From assembly GCF_010093815.1 (NCBI RefSeq), contig NW_022985565.1, forward strand, positions 1 to 64,000: a stretch of DNA of 64,000 nt, in the 5' to 3' direction. Below, in pieces: positions 48,130-60,720 of this stretch; within the stretch, counting starts at the first letter, position 1, and every line of letters starts with the position of its first letter. Source of the DNA: Pseudovirgaria hyperparasitica. Taxonomy: Eukaryota; Ascomycota; Dothideomycetes; Acrospermales; Acrospermaceae. Both the position numbers and the translations under genes were made by a program. Under the pieces are notes generated by a model. That model was not told where the DNA came from. It worked only from the letters and a program-made list of their open reading frames with translations, and made no database searches.

Positions 48130-49262
48130 ATATATCTATTTATACCTACCCTTTTTACACTAAGGAATATAAGAACCTAGTAACTATTATTACCTAGTCT
48201 ATTAGAAAAGATAGGGATTTAGATATAGATAAAATATTTAACTATCTACTAGATAAGTCTAGAAGGATAAAATTAAAGTCTTTACTAAAAAATAAGATAA
48301 TAGATATAGAAATAGTAAATAATACTAGTTCTAATAAATACTCTTACTATAAGAAACTAAATTATATAGAAGATAAGTATTTTAAAAAATATCCTTATTT
48401 AAAACCTTCTAATAAAGGGAAAGGAAAGTAAAAACTAAAGAAAAAGAAAGAGAAAAAGAAAGAGATAAATACTTCTTCTAAATAAGAAGAAGAGGTATTT
48501 ACTACTTTAATTAATAACTCTACTATTTAAAAAATAGAGTCTATTAATAGCTCTTTCTATAAAACCTCTTAGATTATAGATTTAGAGACTAGTATTAATA
48601 TATACTCTAATAAGAGTCTCTTTATTAGTATTAAAGAATATAATAATACTATTAAATAGGGAGATTTAAATAGAGTTATAAATGCTAGTAGTATAGCCGA
48701 TTATAGAGTTCTAATTATATCTACTAATATAGAGATATTAATTAAGAACTACCTTTATATACCTAATTTTAGAGTAAATCTAATATCTATAGAAAAGATA
48801 ATTAGAGATAGAAAGTCTATATTATTTAAAGATAACTATATCTATATCTATTTAAAGAATAAGAGGCTATTAGCTAAGGCTAGTATAATAAATAATATTA
48901 GTATTCTTAAGATAACTTCTATATATAAAGAACCTGATTCTTTATATACCTCTATAGAAAATAAGATTATAGACACTTAAAGTAGTTCTATTAATTCTAC
49001 TATAGATTTATAGTATAATAGATTAGGCTATATAAATTAAAAGGCATTAAATTAACTAAAAATATAATAAGATTATAGAATTCCTAGATAATAATCTATT
49101 ATATAAAGAGTGTAAAATATATCTAAAGGCTAGTTATACTAAAATATATAAGTCTAATTATATTCCTAAACCTAAGGAATATCTAGAGGTTATATATAGT
49201 AACATTTATAGTCCTTTACCATCTACTATAAATAATTATATATATATTAAGATCATTAATAA
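48130..49262 (+). mobile_element. Copia-type gag-protease-integrase segment (fossil)
   Basis: Plus-strand remnant that follows the LTR: the distal part of gag with a zinc-knuckle region near 48340, a Lys-rich stretch, a protease region near 48570, and a pre-integrase/integrase start near 49020-49250 (EYLEVIY-type block). The proximal half of gag is absent and the segment stops within integrase at about 49262. Broken in several places. Confidence 0.75.
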
Positions 49263-50531
49263 GTCAAGTTAAATTAGTTATAAAGTATACTATTTTCTAT
49301 CTATATATCTAGTTAGTTATATTTATACATCTAACTAGTTTACTACTATCTATAGTAATTATATATAATATATACTACTACTATAGCTATAATAAGGTAT
49401 CTAAATTTGAGAAAACCTACTACTATTCTTAGTAGCTTTATACACGACGCTTAGCTAGGTATAGATTTATATCTTTATAGATACTATAGCGTAGTTAATC
49501 TACTACTAAACTAATATTTATAAGTTCCTTACTAGGTGTAATATACTTTATAGTTCCTTTAGAGCGACCTTATTACTTAGCTAGTAGCTTAGTAACCTTA
49601 TTATCTTAATCCTTATTCTAGTTAACTTATAGTATCTTACTAGTAGATAGTATACTAGTTAGTTTATATAAAGCTATTATAGTCTTATCTTATATACTAT
49701 TAGAGTTATTATCTAGAAAAACTAGTTTTATAACCTTTTAGTATATCTTATAATATAATAGTCTATTTAGTAGTAGTTTAGTAAGATAAGGTTTATGCTA
49801 TTTATAACTATAAGTAGCTATAGTAGTATCTTTATGTCTAAAGCTATAATAGTAGTAGATATTCTAGTAGTATTTAACTATTTACTTTAGTATTAACTTC
49901 TTAGTATAAAACTTATACTTAGTATTATAGATCTAATTAGAGTACTTCTATATATACTTACTAATTTTATTATTGAACGACCTTATAGTATATTTACTAT
50001 ATTTATAAATTAACTTTATAGACTTAAGAAGATTAACTATCTCTTCTAGAGACTCTAGTTACTTAATTAGCTTATCTATCTAGTATAAGTAATATTCTAG
50101 CTCCCTATAGTTAGCTAGAGAATAAGCTAACTTACTTAGGCTAGATAGAAGACCTAGATAGTTAACTAAATTAGGCTACTTAGGCTTTTATTAAAATAAC
50201 TAAGATAATATTTTTAAGATAGTTAAGGTTATCTTAAGAACTAGACGGGGCTATATTATAGTAAAATTACTATTAATTTCTTTCTTATCTAATAAGATAA
50301 TAAATTATTCTTTTATAAGCTTAGATTAGATAATATAAGGGTCCTTCTTAATAGATAGTTTTTTAAAAACTAGACTTTCTATAACTACTCTATTAAGGCT
50401 CTATATCTTTTTAGTAGTAATTACTTTCTACTAAAAGTTCTAGAATAATATAATATATATATCTAGGTTACTCTTAACTTTAAAGAAGTCTTTAGTTATT
50501 AAAATAGTATACTTAAATATAATAGAATTCT
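49263..50531 (-). pseudogene. Unrecognised degenerate gene-like region
   Basis: On the minus strand a frame with protein-like runs appears, for example RSFNNKISKYI, HKDTTIATYSYK and ELEYYLYWIDKLIK, interrupted by RIP-type stops. It is rich in Tyr, Leu, Lys and Asn. I do not recognise the family. It abuts the truncated copia segment on the left and LINE C on the right and may be another transposon gene. Confidence 0.35.
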
Positions 50532-50769
50532 TTAAAAAACTTCTTATACCCTAACGAACCAAACTAGTCAATTCGGGGTAAAACAGCGATTTACATACAT
50601 TAAACGATAGAGTACACCGAGTATAATAACCTCCGACATACATGCGTACGTGTAGCGTATAATACGCGATAATACTAACGTATAGAGACACTATATATAT
50701 ATACTCAAAGACTCTTTAATAACATAAGTATAGACTATATCTAATAAACGCCGATACGCCGACCCCCTT

Positions 50770-50800
50770 TTATTAGTTAAGGGCTACCCTTAACTAATAA
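50770..50800. repeat. 31-bp LINE palindrome, C 5' side
   Basis: The same dyad and relative position as in the other copies. Confidence 0.88.
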
Positions 50801-50802
50801 TT

Positions 50803-52297
50803 ATAGCGGCCTTAGGCACCGACGTACCTCGGCTTCTACTAGGTATACCCCTAATACTAGTACGGTAGAAACGGCTATATAGCGGTATATTCTAGGATGA
50901 TTAAACCCCCGTCTAATAAACGACGAATAACTAAGGGTATATAATACTATAGATAATGGAGACGAAGGGGACCCTACCCGGGGAGACCCTCCCGGATAAG
51001 ATTAACTACTAGATAGTATATATAGAGGGGGAAGTCGAGAAGGGAGAAACGGCCCTTCTTAGTATCTTCCGGAACCTCGTCCGGAATATTAGGGAGCTTA
51101 CTATAGGAGTAAAATAGGCGCCGGAACTAGACCTAGAATCTAGACTAGATCGTATAGAGGCTAGTCTATAGAGGATCTAGGAGGGCCTTATCTAGGGAAA
51201 ACGCCCTAGCACGTAGGCATAGATCGCCGCACCTATAAGCGGAATAGCTATATTAGCTAAAATACTAAGGGCACCTACGGACGGGGTATATAGTATATAA
51301 GTTACTATCTAGGATAAAGAAGTACTCGTATAAGTCTAGTAAGCGTCTCTAAAGGATATTATAAATAAGATTAATAAATAGAAAGGGATATAGTTAAATA
51401 TAGTAGCTACCAAACTTACCCTAGGAGGTATAGTACTAACTACTACTACTAACACGGCCTAGTAGACTATCTCGCGCGACCCGAACGCGATTAACGATAT
51501 CTTCCCTAGCGCGTCCGTCCGCGTAACCACGTACCCGATATAGATATATACCGTCTCTATCTAAGGACATGTTATCGGAGAAGACGATATTAAGCGAATA
51601 GAGTAATCTAATAAACCGAAGTACCCTAGAATTAAGATCGCGAAGGCGTGGTAGAAGAACGTCTAGGGGATTAAGATAAAATCGAAAAAGCACTCTACTA
51701 TAATAGTAGAGCTTAGGGACCCCGCTCTCGTCTATAGAATAATATAGGAGGGCTTCCTAGCTAAAGGAGAGCTACTTATAGCGGAACCATGGGATAGGGT
51801 ATAGATAATGACGTAATACTTTAACTATTAAGGATATGGGTATACTAGGTAGAGATACTCTTAGAAGACCGCCTATAGGTAGTATAAATAGGGCCATAAT
51901 ACTAAGGAATGCCCTTATAAGACGTAGAGCGACGAGACGCGAGATAGGGATACCGCTAAGTACTCTAACTACGACGGGAAACACCTATCCTAGTCGGTAA
52001 CATGCACGAAACGTAAGTAGGTCGTAGAATATATTAACGCGATAAAGATAAGAGGAGTAAGGTAGATATACTAAGCTATGAGGCCCTCGCTGCCCTCGCC
52101 GCCATCCCTAACTTTACTTATGAATCCGGTAACTACCCCCCGAAGGGGAGAGGATAACGTATAATAGTATACTATATAGAGAAAGATAGGCCGACCCCGG
52201 GGCATACTTAAAGCCGCTACCGCGCGAGGATAATTACGCCTTAGCGCCACTAATATATAGACTCGAACTTTCCCTAGCACCTAATAAGGGTATAAGA
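50803..52297 (+). pseudogene. LINE C ORF1 remnant
   Basis: Collinear with LINE A ORF1; the start position reads ATA. Degenerate, with RIP-type stops. Short open frames on the opposite strand here (about 51436-52280) are shadows with no family resemblance. Confidence 0.65.
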
Positions 52298-52545
52298 TAT
52301 ACTTATTATAAAACTTCCTTTACATCCCTAAGAGGCTAACTTGGTCCATTCGGGGTAATATAGCAAGATATACACCTTAATCGATAGAGTATACTAAGTA
52401 TACTAACTACTACTATACGCACGTACGTGCAGCGTCGAAACCAAGACGTTATCGCCGTGTAAAGATATATATATACCCTCTTAAAATCCTCACGGAGATA
52501 GAGGCACGGACCACGCTACTAGAACGCTAATACGCCGACCCCCTT

Positions 52546-52576
52546 TTATTAGTTAAGGGTAGCCCTTAACTAATAA
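52546..52576. repeat. 31-bp LINE palindrome, D 5' side
   Basis: A perfect dyad ending two bases before the ORF1 start ATGGCGGCC at 52579. Confidence 0.9.
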
Positions 52577-52578
52577 AT

Positions 52579-54050
52579 ATGGCGGCCTTAGGCACCGACA
52601 TACCCTAGCATATACTAGATATACCCCTACTAGTACGATAGAAAAGGCTATATAGCGACATTACTAAGGGTAACTATATACCTATCTAAAACGTAGAATA
52701 TACCTAAAGGCGCACGCCGCTATAGATAGATAGAATAAAGGGGACCCCGAGAGGGGAAACCCTTCTAGATTATATTAACTACTAGGTAGCACGTATAGAG
52801 AAGGAAGCCGGAGAGGGCTAGAAGACCCTCCTATATATATTCTAGGACCTTATCCGGAATCTAAAGGGAATTATAGAGGAGAAGAAGAAGATATAACTAG
52901 AAGGACCGAAGGGTAGGCTCGACCGAATAGAGGCCAGCCTATATAGAATCTAGGAGGAACTTACTTAAGGTAAGCGCCCTAGTATATAGGTATAAATAGT
53001 AGTAACACCGGAGGCTATACCACGGGCCCCCCGGACCGGTAACGCGGCGTGTAGTATACGCGTCGCAATCTAGGATAAGGACACCCTAGTATAGGTCTAG
53101 TAAGCATCCCTAAAGGACATAGTAAGTAAGATTAATAAATAAAAGGGAATATAGTTAAATATTATCGCTACTAAACTCACGCTAGGAGGAGTAGTACTTA
53201 CCACGATAACGAATATCGCGTAGTAGACCATCTTACGTAATCCAAACGCGATTAGTAGTATCTTTCTAGGCGCCTCTATTAGGGCGGCTATATACCCGAT
53301 ATAGATATACTCTATACCTGTAAGCGGATAGGTTATCGGAGAAGAGGATATTACGCGGATAGAATAGTTAAATAAGTAAAAATACCCAGGGATTAAGATT
53401 ATAAGAGTATGGTAGAAGAATATATAAGGGATTAAAACCAGATCGAAGGTATACTCTACTATAATAGTAGAGCTTAAGGACCCCGCCCTCGCGTATTAAA
53501 TTACGTAAGAGAGATTCCTAGCGGAAGGGGAGCTTCTTATAGCGGAACCATAGGATAGAGTATAGGCGATAATATAGTGCTTTAACTATTAGGGATACGG
53601 GTATACGGTATAGCGGTACTCCTAAAAGACTAGATATAGATAGTATTAATAAGAATATAGTACCTAGAAGTACCCCTACGGGACACGAGGAGAGGGCTAG
53701 AGAGATAGAGATATAGCGAAGTACTCTAACTACGACGGCAAGTACCCGTTATAGTCGGCTACGTGCGCGAAACGTAAATAGGTTACTAAATATATCTACT
53801 TAATCCGGATAAAGGGAGTAAGGTAGCTATAAACGATGCGATCTACTACTATTCCTCTCTTTACTATAATACTACTACTATAGACTATCTCCTTATAAGG
53901 AAGCGGTTAGGAATAGTAAACTATCCCGAGAAAGCTAATAATAGGACGGCCCTAAGGAATTACTAAGGCCGCCGCCGTACGAGGATAGTCGCGTCTTAGA
54001 GGAATAAATATATAGGCCTATATATTCCCTAGCACCTAATAAGAGACCAA
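52579..54050 (+). pseudogene. LINE D ORF1 remnant
   Basis: Starts ATGGCGGCCTTAGGCACC (MAALGT...), as in copy A, and is stopped after a few codons by RIP-type change. The zinc-knuckle-like region is near 53640-53770. Confidence 0.7.
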
Positions 54051-54064
54051 GATATACTCCTAAT

Positions 54065-55535
54065 TATATAGGCAAACGTATAGTATAAATGTAAGAACTA
54101 GGCGACACTCCTTAAGGAGACCGGAGCTATAATACTCGCTATATAGGAGCTATATAAACACTACTAGACAAATAAACCAATAACACACCTAGGATATTAT
54201 ATAATACACCCCCTAGGACCGGAGAGGAGAGTCCTCTTCTATGTCTATAAGTCTATCCTACTCTTATTATAGTTATATACTAAACGGGATAACCTCCGGA
54301 TAATACTATACCTCTAGATAAATATCGGACCCCTCTATATATATAATATATATAATTAGAACCGATTACTTTAGGCGGATAACATGCTTAAGGATACCAC
54401 CGAGCTAGAATAACACATCCTCCTAGGAGACTTTAACCTCTATTATAGCTAGTAGAGTGGACTAACCGTTACCCGCGAAGAGCTTCGAGCTAGAGAACTA
54501 CGTACCTAATACCACGGCTTTCTATACCTTCTTATACTAGTAGGATAGATTACCTAGCGAAAACATAAATAAGATAAGAGCGGATCCACACTCGACCTTA
54601 CCCTAGCCACTAGATACATTTATAATAGGACTTAATACTACCGCCTAAGCCTTATATAGATAGACTCCGACCACGAATATATAGAGACCGTAATAGACGT
54701 ATCCACCCCTTAAGACTAATAAGGGCGATAGCTATAGAAGGATACTAACTAGGAAAAGTACCTAAAGGACCTAGAATCGACGATCCTAGACCTGTCTATA
54801 GTCGACGTATCTAATGGCCCGGCCATTAACCAGGCCGTGAATATACTCCTATAGGCGTACTAGGGAGTAAGAGATAAACACGTGCCGTACTGAATATATA
54901 GACCCCTAGACCCGAAAAGTATATCTTAAGTATAAGAGTATAGGCGAGAAGTCTAGAGATTATATATACGCGTATACTATAACTATATACCTAAAGCGTA
55001 GAATAAATAGAGAGAGACGAGAAGATAACGAGATAAGGTCCTCTATAACGAGCGATATAAATAGTAGCGTATAGTCACGGATAGATATACACGTAATACC
55101 ACTAGACTATGGTATATAGTAAAATGGGCTAAAAGCACCGCCTCCCCGACACCTATACTACTTATACCCCCCCTTATATATTAAGAAAAGACGTACTCTA
55201 CGAGCCTTAAGAAAATAGAGATTCTATAAGAGGTTATGTTCCCTCTCCTAGAACCCGTAGACCTATTAGATATTAATAGTACGGAATACCCGGAAGCCGT
55301 AAGTATCCCTAGGGAAATCACGGACGATAATATACTCGGCGCTATTAAGATACTCCCGAACGATAAAGCGCCTAGGCTAGATAGAATTCCGAATCGATGC
55401 CTTAAGAGGACTATATAGGCGACCTTACTAATTATAGGCTATATATTCCGAGCGTGCGCCCGTATAGGATACTACCCATAGAGCTTCCGAACTATATATA
55501 TAGTTATACTCCTAAAACTAGGGAAGAGTCTAAAC
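54065..55535 (+). pseudogene. LINE D ORF2 remnant, cut by the scaffold gap
   Basis: Endonuclease region with LLGDFNLYY near 54423, then the start of RT. An open 60-codon run at 55236-55418 contains PNDKAPRLDRIPNR, the conserved RT block of this clade. The frame is cut by the N gap. Confidence 0.75.
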
Positions 55536-55545
55536 NNNNNNNNNN
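55536..55545. other. Scaffold gap of 10 N
   Basis: Ten N bases. Sequence on the left (52433-55535) repeats as the first 3103 bp on the right (55546-58648), so the gap most likely marks an unmerged contig overlap of negative true length. Confidence 0.95.
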
Positions 55546-55658
55546 CGTCGAAACCAAGACGTTATCGCCGTGTAAAGATATATATATACCCTCTTAAAAT
55601 CCTCACGGAGATAGAGGCACGGACCACGCTACTAGAACGCTAATACGCCGACCCCCTT

Positions 55659-55689
55659 TTATTAGTTAAGGGTAGCCCTTAACTAATAA
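55659..55689. repeat. 31-bp LINE palindrome, E 5' side
   Basis: The same as 52546-52576, displaced by 3113 bp; probably the same physical site. Confidence 0.85.
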
Positions 55690-55691
55690 AT

Positions 55692-57165
55692 ATGGCGGCC
55701 TTAGGCACCGACATACCCTAGCATATACCAGATATACCCCTACTAGTACGATAGAAAAGGCTATATAGCGACATTACTAAGGGTAACTATATACCTATCT
55801 AAAACGTAGAATATACCTAAAGGCGCACGCCGCTATAGATAGATAGAATAAAGGGGACCCCGAGAGGGGAAACCCTTCTAGATTATATTAACTACTAGGT
55901 AGCACGTATAGAGAAGGAAGCCGGAGAGGGCTAGAAGACCCTCCTATATATATTCTAGGACCTTATCCGGAATCTAAAGGGAATTATAGAGGAGAAGAAG
56001 AAGATATAACTAGAAGGACCGAAGGGTAGGCTCGACCGAATAGAGGCCAGCCTATATAGAATCTAGGAGGAACTTACTTAAGGTAAGCGCCCTAGTATAT
56101 AGGTATAAATAGTAGTAACACCGGAGGCTATACCACGGGCCCCCCGGACCGGTAACGCGGCGTGTAGTATACGCGTCGCAATCTAGGATAAGGACACCCT
56201 AGTATAGGTCTAGTAAGCATCCCTAAAGGACATAGTAAGTAAGATTAATAAATAAAAGGGAATATAGTTAAATATTATCGCTACTAAACTCACGCTAGGA
56301 GGAGTAGTACTTACCACGATAACGAATATCGCGTAGTAGACCATCTTACGTAATCCAAACGCGATTAGTAGTATCTTTCTAGGCGCCTCTATTAGGGCGG
56401 CTATATACCCGATATAGATATACTCTATACCTGTAAGCGGATAGGTTATCGGAGAAGAGGATATTACGCGGATAGAATAGTTAAATAAGTAAAAATACCC
56501 AGGGATTAAGATTATAAGAGTATGGTAGAAGAATATATAAGGGATTAAAACCAGATCGAAGGTATACTCTACTATAATAGTAGAGCTTAAGGACCCCGCC
56601 CTCGCGTATTAAATTACGTAAGAGAGATTCCTAGCGGAAGGGGAGCTTCTTATAGCGGAACCATAGGATAGAGTATAGGCGATAATATAGTGCTTTAACT
56701 ATTAGGGATACGGGTATACGGTATAGCGGTACTCCTAAAAGACTAGATATAGATAGTATTAATAAGAATATAGTACCTAGAAGTACCCCTACGGGACACG
56801 AGGAGAGGGCTAGAGAGATAGAGATATAGCGAAGTACTCTAACTACGACGGCAAGTACCCGTTATAGTCGGCTACGTGCGCGAAACGTAAATAGGTTACT
56901 AAATATATCTACTTAATCCGGATAAAGGGAGTAAGGTAGCTATAAACGATGCGATCTACTACTATTCCTCTCTTTACTATAATACTACTACTATAGACTA
57001 TCTCCTTATAAGGAAGCGGTTAGGAATAGTAAACTATCCCGAGAAAGCTAATAATAGGACGGCCCTAAGGAATTACTAAGGCCGCCGCCGTACGAGGATA
57101 GTCGCGTCTTAGAGGAATAAATATATAGGCCTATATATTCCCTAGCACCTAATAAGAGACCAAGA
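55692..57165 (+). pseudogene. LINE E ORF1 remnant (duplicate of D ORF1)
   Basis: Matches 52579-54050 with an offset of 3113 bp, including the ATG start and the same early stop. Probably the same physical ORF as in D. Confidence 0.7.
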
Positions 57166-57174
57166 TATACTCCT

Positions 57175-60100
57175 AATTATATAGGCAAACGTATAGTATA
57201 AATGTAAGAACTAGGCGACACTCCTTAAGGAGACCGGAGCTATAATACTCGCTATATAGGAGCTATATAAACACTACTAGACAAATAAACCAATAACACA
57301 CCTAGGATATTATATAATACACCCCCTAGGACCGGAGAGGAGAGTCCTCTTCTATGTCTATAAGTCTATCCTACTCTTATTATAGTTATATACTAAACGG
57401 GATAACCTCCGGATAATACTATACCTCTAGATAAATATCGGACCCCTCTATATATATAATATATATAATTAGAACCGATTACTTTAGGCGGATAACATGC
57501 TTAAGGATACCACCGAGCTAGAATAACACATCCTCCTAGGAGACTTTAACCTCTATTATAGCTAGTAGAGTGGACTAACCGTTACCCGCGAAGAGCTTCG
57601 AGCTAGAGAACTACGTACCTAATACCACGGCTTTCTATACCTTCTTATACTAGTAGGATAGATTACCTAGCGAAAACATAAATAAGATAAGAGCGGATCC
57701 ACACTCGACCTTACCCTAGCCACTAGATACATTTATAATAGGACTTAATACTACCGCCTAAGCCTTATATAGATAGACTCCGACCACGAATATATAGAGA
57801 CCGTAATAGACGTATCCACCCCTTAAGACTAATAAGGGCGATAGCTATAGAAGGATACTAACTAGGAAAAGTACCTAAAGGACCTAGAATCGACGATCCT
57901 AGACCTGTCTATAGTCGACGTATCTAATGGCCCGGCCATTAACCAGGCCGTGAATATACTCCTATAGGCGTACTAGGGAGTAAGAGATAAACACGTGCCG
58001 TACTGAATATATAGACCCCTAGACCCGAAAAGTATATCTTAAGTATAAGAGTATAGGCGAGAAGTCTAGAGATTATATATACGCGTATACTATAACTATA
58101 TACCTAAAGCGTAGAATAAATAGAGAGAGACGAGAAGATAACGAGATAAGGTCCTCTATAACGAGCGATATAAATAGTAGCGTATAGTCACGGATAGATA
58201 TACACGTAATACCACTAGACTATGGTATATAGTAAAATGGGCTAAAAGCACCGCCTCCCCGACACCTATACTACTTATACCCCCCCTTATATATTAAGAA
58301 AAGACGTACTCTACGAGCCTTAAGAAAATAGAGATTCTATAAGAGGTTATGTTCCCTCTCCTAGAACCCGTAGACCTATTAGATATTAATAGTACGGAAT
58401 ACCCGGAAGCCGTAAGTATCCCTAGGGAAATCACGGACGATAATATACTCGGCGCTATTAAGATACTCCCGAACGATAAAGCGCCTAGGCTAGATAGAAT
58501 TCCGAATCGATGCCTTAAGAGGACTATATAGGCGACCTTACTAATTATAGGCTATATATTCCGAGCGTGCGCCCGTATAGGATACTACCCATAGAGCTTC
58601 CGAACTATATATATAGTTATACTCCTAAAACTAGGGAAGAGTCTAAACACGCCGAAGGGATAGAGGCCGATCGCCCTTCTCTTCTACCTTAGTAAGATAC
58701 TAGAAGCTATGATTACTAAGAAGATAAGTATAGTAGTATAGGTACACGGCCTTCTCCTAGTAAACCAGAAGGTGAAGGTAGAAAGCTCCCTAATTACGGC
58801 CATTTAATACATCCTCGAGATTATCTAGACTATATAGAAATAAGGACGAGTCGTTACGCTACTCTCCCTAGACATAGTAGGGGCGTTTAATAAGATAAAC
58901 TATATAAGACTTATCTATAACCTCCGGATAAGGCGAATACCTAAGTAGATTATATGATTTATATAGTCCTTTCTCGCGTAAAGGACTACTTAAATATATA
59001 TCCCCAGATACCGAAGCAAATATAAGGAGACAGTATACAGCATCCCATAAGGGAGCACCATCTCCCCAATCCTCTTCCTCTTCTTTATAGTAGACCTCCT
59101 TTAGAGAATAGAATATATAGAGATAGTCGGATACACGGACGATATATACCTCCTCACGGTCGATAGTAGTACTAGTAGAACATATACACGACTCGAACAA
59201 GACCACGAGAAATACGTCTAGTAGGTAAAGCGCCACGGAGTAAAATTCGCACCTAAAAAATACTAGCTTATATACTTTATTAACCGCTATGGAGGATGGG
59301 CTACTAGAGAGGGGGTACGTCGCCTCTAAATCGACGCCTTTATAGAACCACTAGCATAGAGTATACGAGCACTCGGCGTCATAATCAATAATAAGCTAAA
59401 ATAGAGACCATAGGTGGTACACGCCGTCTCTAGAGCCCTCTAGATAGAAACCGCTATACGCCGGATTACAGTATCCACGTAGAGAATAGCCTAGAATAAG
59501 GCGAGATAGCTATACGTCTCCCTAGCACGCCTAGCCTTTATATACGGACACGAGTACTAGTATACGGCCCTTATATAAGCTCAGCGGGTAAAGCTTAAGT
59601 CTATATAAAACCGTATACTCCGCCTTATCTCCGGCGTATATAAAGCTACTAATATAACGCTCCTCCGACGCGAGATAAACGTAATAAGTATATAGGACTT
59701 CTACTAGATATAGAGACTTATATACTTTACTAAATAATAAGTATAAGAACGTGGAGGAGATAGGGTATATATCTTCGCTGTACTACGTACACGTATCCAC
59801 GCGCATTACTAGGCCCTCTCTACTATAGAATAAACTTAAGTGTAATATAAATACTATATAGAGGCGGACTCGAGCTAGACCATATAGAAGGTTTAAAATA
59901 ACCCGGATACCGTCCCGAGCTAATAGAGCCCTAAGGAGCTTAGCCGCGTTATATGGTCGTGGATCTAGGATAAATAGAGGGAGGTACTTAAAGCCTAGTA
60001 GGCCTCCTAATAGAATAGATATCTAGAATAGATCTAAGGGCCTTAGAAGGAACTAAGTAAATAGATATATAAAGGGCTAACGAAGGCCTAAGTATCTATA

Positions 60101-60375
60101 CTCCTCTAAGCCCGAATAGGCGCTATAGATCTTCTATATTACCTCTACTAGAGAGGCGTCCTAGATATATCTCCCTAGTATAAGGACTACGGCCGGAGAG
60201 GTATAATACGCCACTACCTCGCGACGTGCTCTAGCCTCTATACTCTAAGATAAGCCCTTATCCGTATAATAAGGACCTCCGACATCACGCGATAGCTTAA
60301 TAAGTACTCTAAGGATGTCGCCTAATGGATGCTCGCATACCTTCCTCTCCCCTAGTTCTAGTAGACCCGTATATA
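57175..60375 (+). pseudogene. LINE E ORF2 remnant (endonuclease-RT-RNase H)
   Basis: The complete ORF2 region of the element: endonuclease near 57190-57850, RT with an open 60-codon run at 58349-58531 and an active site reading VGYTDDIYLL near 59126 (Thr in place of Ala), then the RNase H-like region and a Cys-His end near 60190. RIP-type stops throughout. Up to 58648 it duplicates copy D. Confidence 0.8.
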
Positions 60376-60447
60376 TATACTAGAAGAAGCCTGATATATA
60401 CTAGAAGAACCCCGGTATACGTCGGAAGAACCCCGGGAGAACCGCGA

Positions 60448-60478
60448 TTATTAGTTAAGGGTAGCCCTTAACTAATAA
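60448..60478. repeat. 31-bp LINE palindrome, E 3' side
   Basis: A perfect dyad about 240 bp before the (TTA)n tail of the D/E element. Confidence 0.9.
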
Positions 60479-60720
60479 TCTCCGTACCTACACGTGCTGC
60501 CTAAGGGCAAACCATTATAATATAGACTGTAGGCCCATAGGTAGCCCCTAGGGCTATATATATATAAAGAACGAGAGGATAGACAGAGCGTAGTCATGGA
60601 TATGAGTAAGTTTTTTCTATTCGTAGGTTTCTTCTTATATAGTAGCTTAGACTAGAGGAGGCATGCGCCTATAGAGTGGTACTCTACCTAGTTTACTAAT
60701 ATTATTATTATTATTATTAT

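Larger units (their letters stand above)
50532..52309 (+). mobile_element. Tad-like LINE, copy C, 5' part
   Basis: Begins AACTTCTTATACCCTAACG, the copy A subtype, and is collinear with A through ORF1. It is interrupted at 52309 by LINE D; the 12-bp duplication TATACTTATTAT stands at 52298-52309 and 60721-60732. The rest of C is at 60721-64000. Its own 5' target duplication cannot be checked because the 3' end is outside the window. Confidence 0.88.
52310..55535 (+). mobile_element. Tad-like LINE, copy D (left contig part, inserted in C)
   Basis: Copy-B-subtype LINE that begins in the ORF1 region of LINE C. It holds the 5' UTR, palindrome, ORF1 and the endonuclease and first RT part of ORF2, and ends at the N gap. 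From 52433 on it is the same as 55546-58648 apart from one noticed difference (52616/55729). It is most likely the same physical element as the one right of the gap. Confidence 0.9.
55546..60720 (+). mobile_element. Tad-like LINE, copy E (right contig part; same element as D)
   Basis: Starts 123 bp into the element and runs to the (TTA)n tail. Taking 52310-55535 plus 58649-60720 gives about 5298 bp, the length of copies A and B. This supports one LINE whose middle is shown twice. The right junction with LINE C carries the 12-bp target duplication at 60721-60732. Confidence 0.9.

Noticed and set aside
51436-52280. Three minus-strand open frames of 69-85 codons
   Set aside because: They are antisense to the ORF1 region of LINE C and are not conserved as proteins in the other LINE copies.
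52310-60720. D and E as two separate LINE insertions or a tandem duplication
   Set aside because: They share RIP changes nearly base for base, are separated only by 10 N, and sum to one normal element after removing the overlap.
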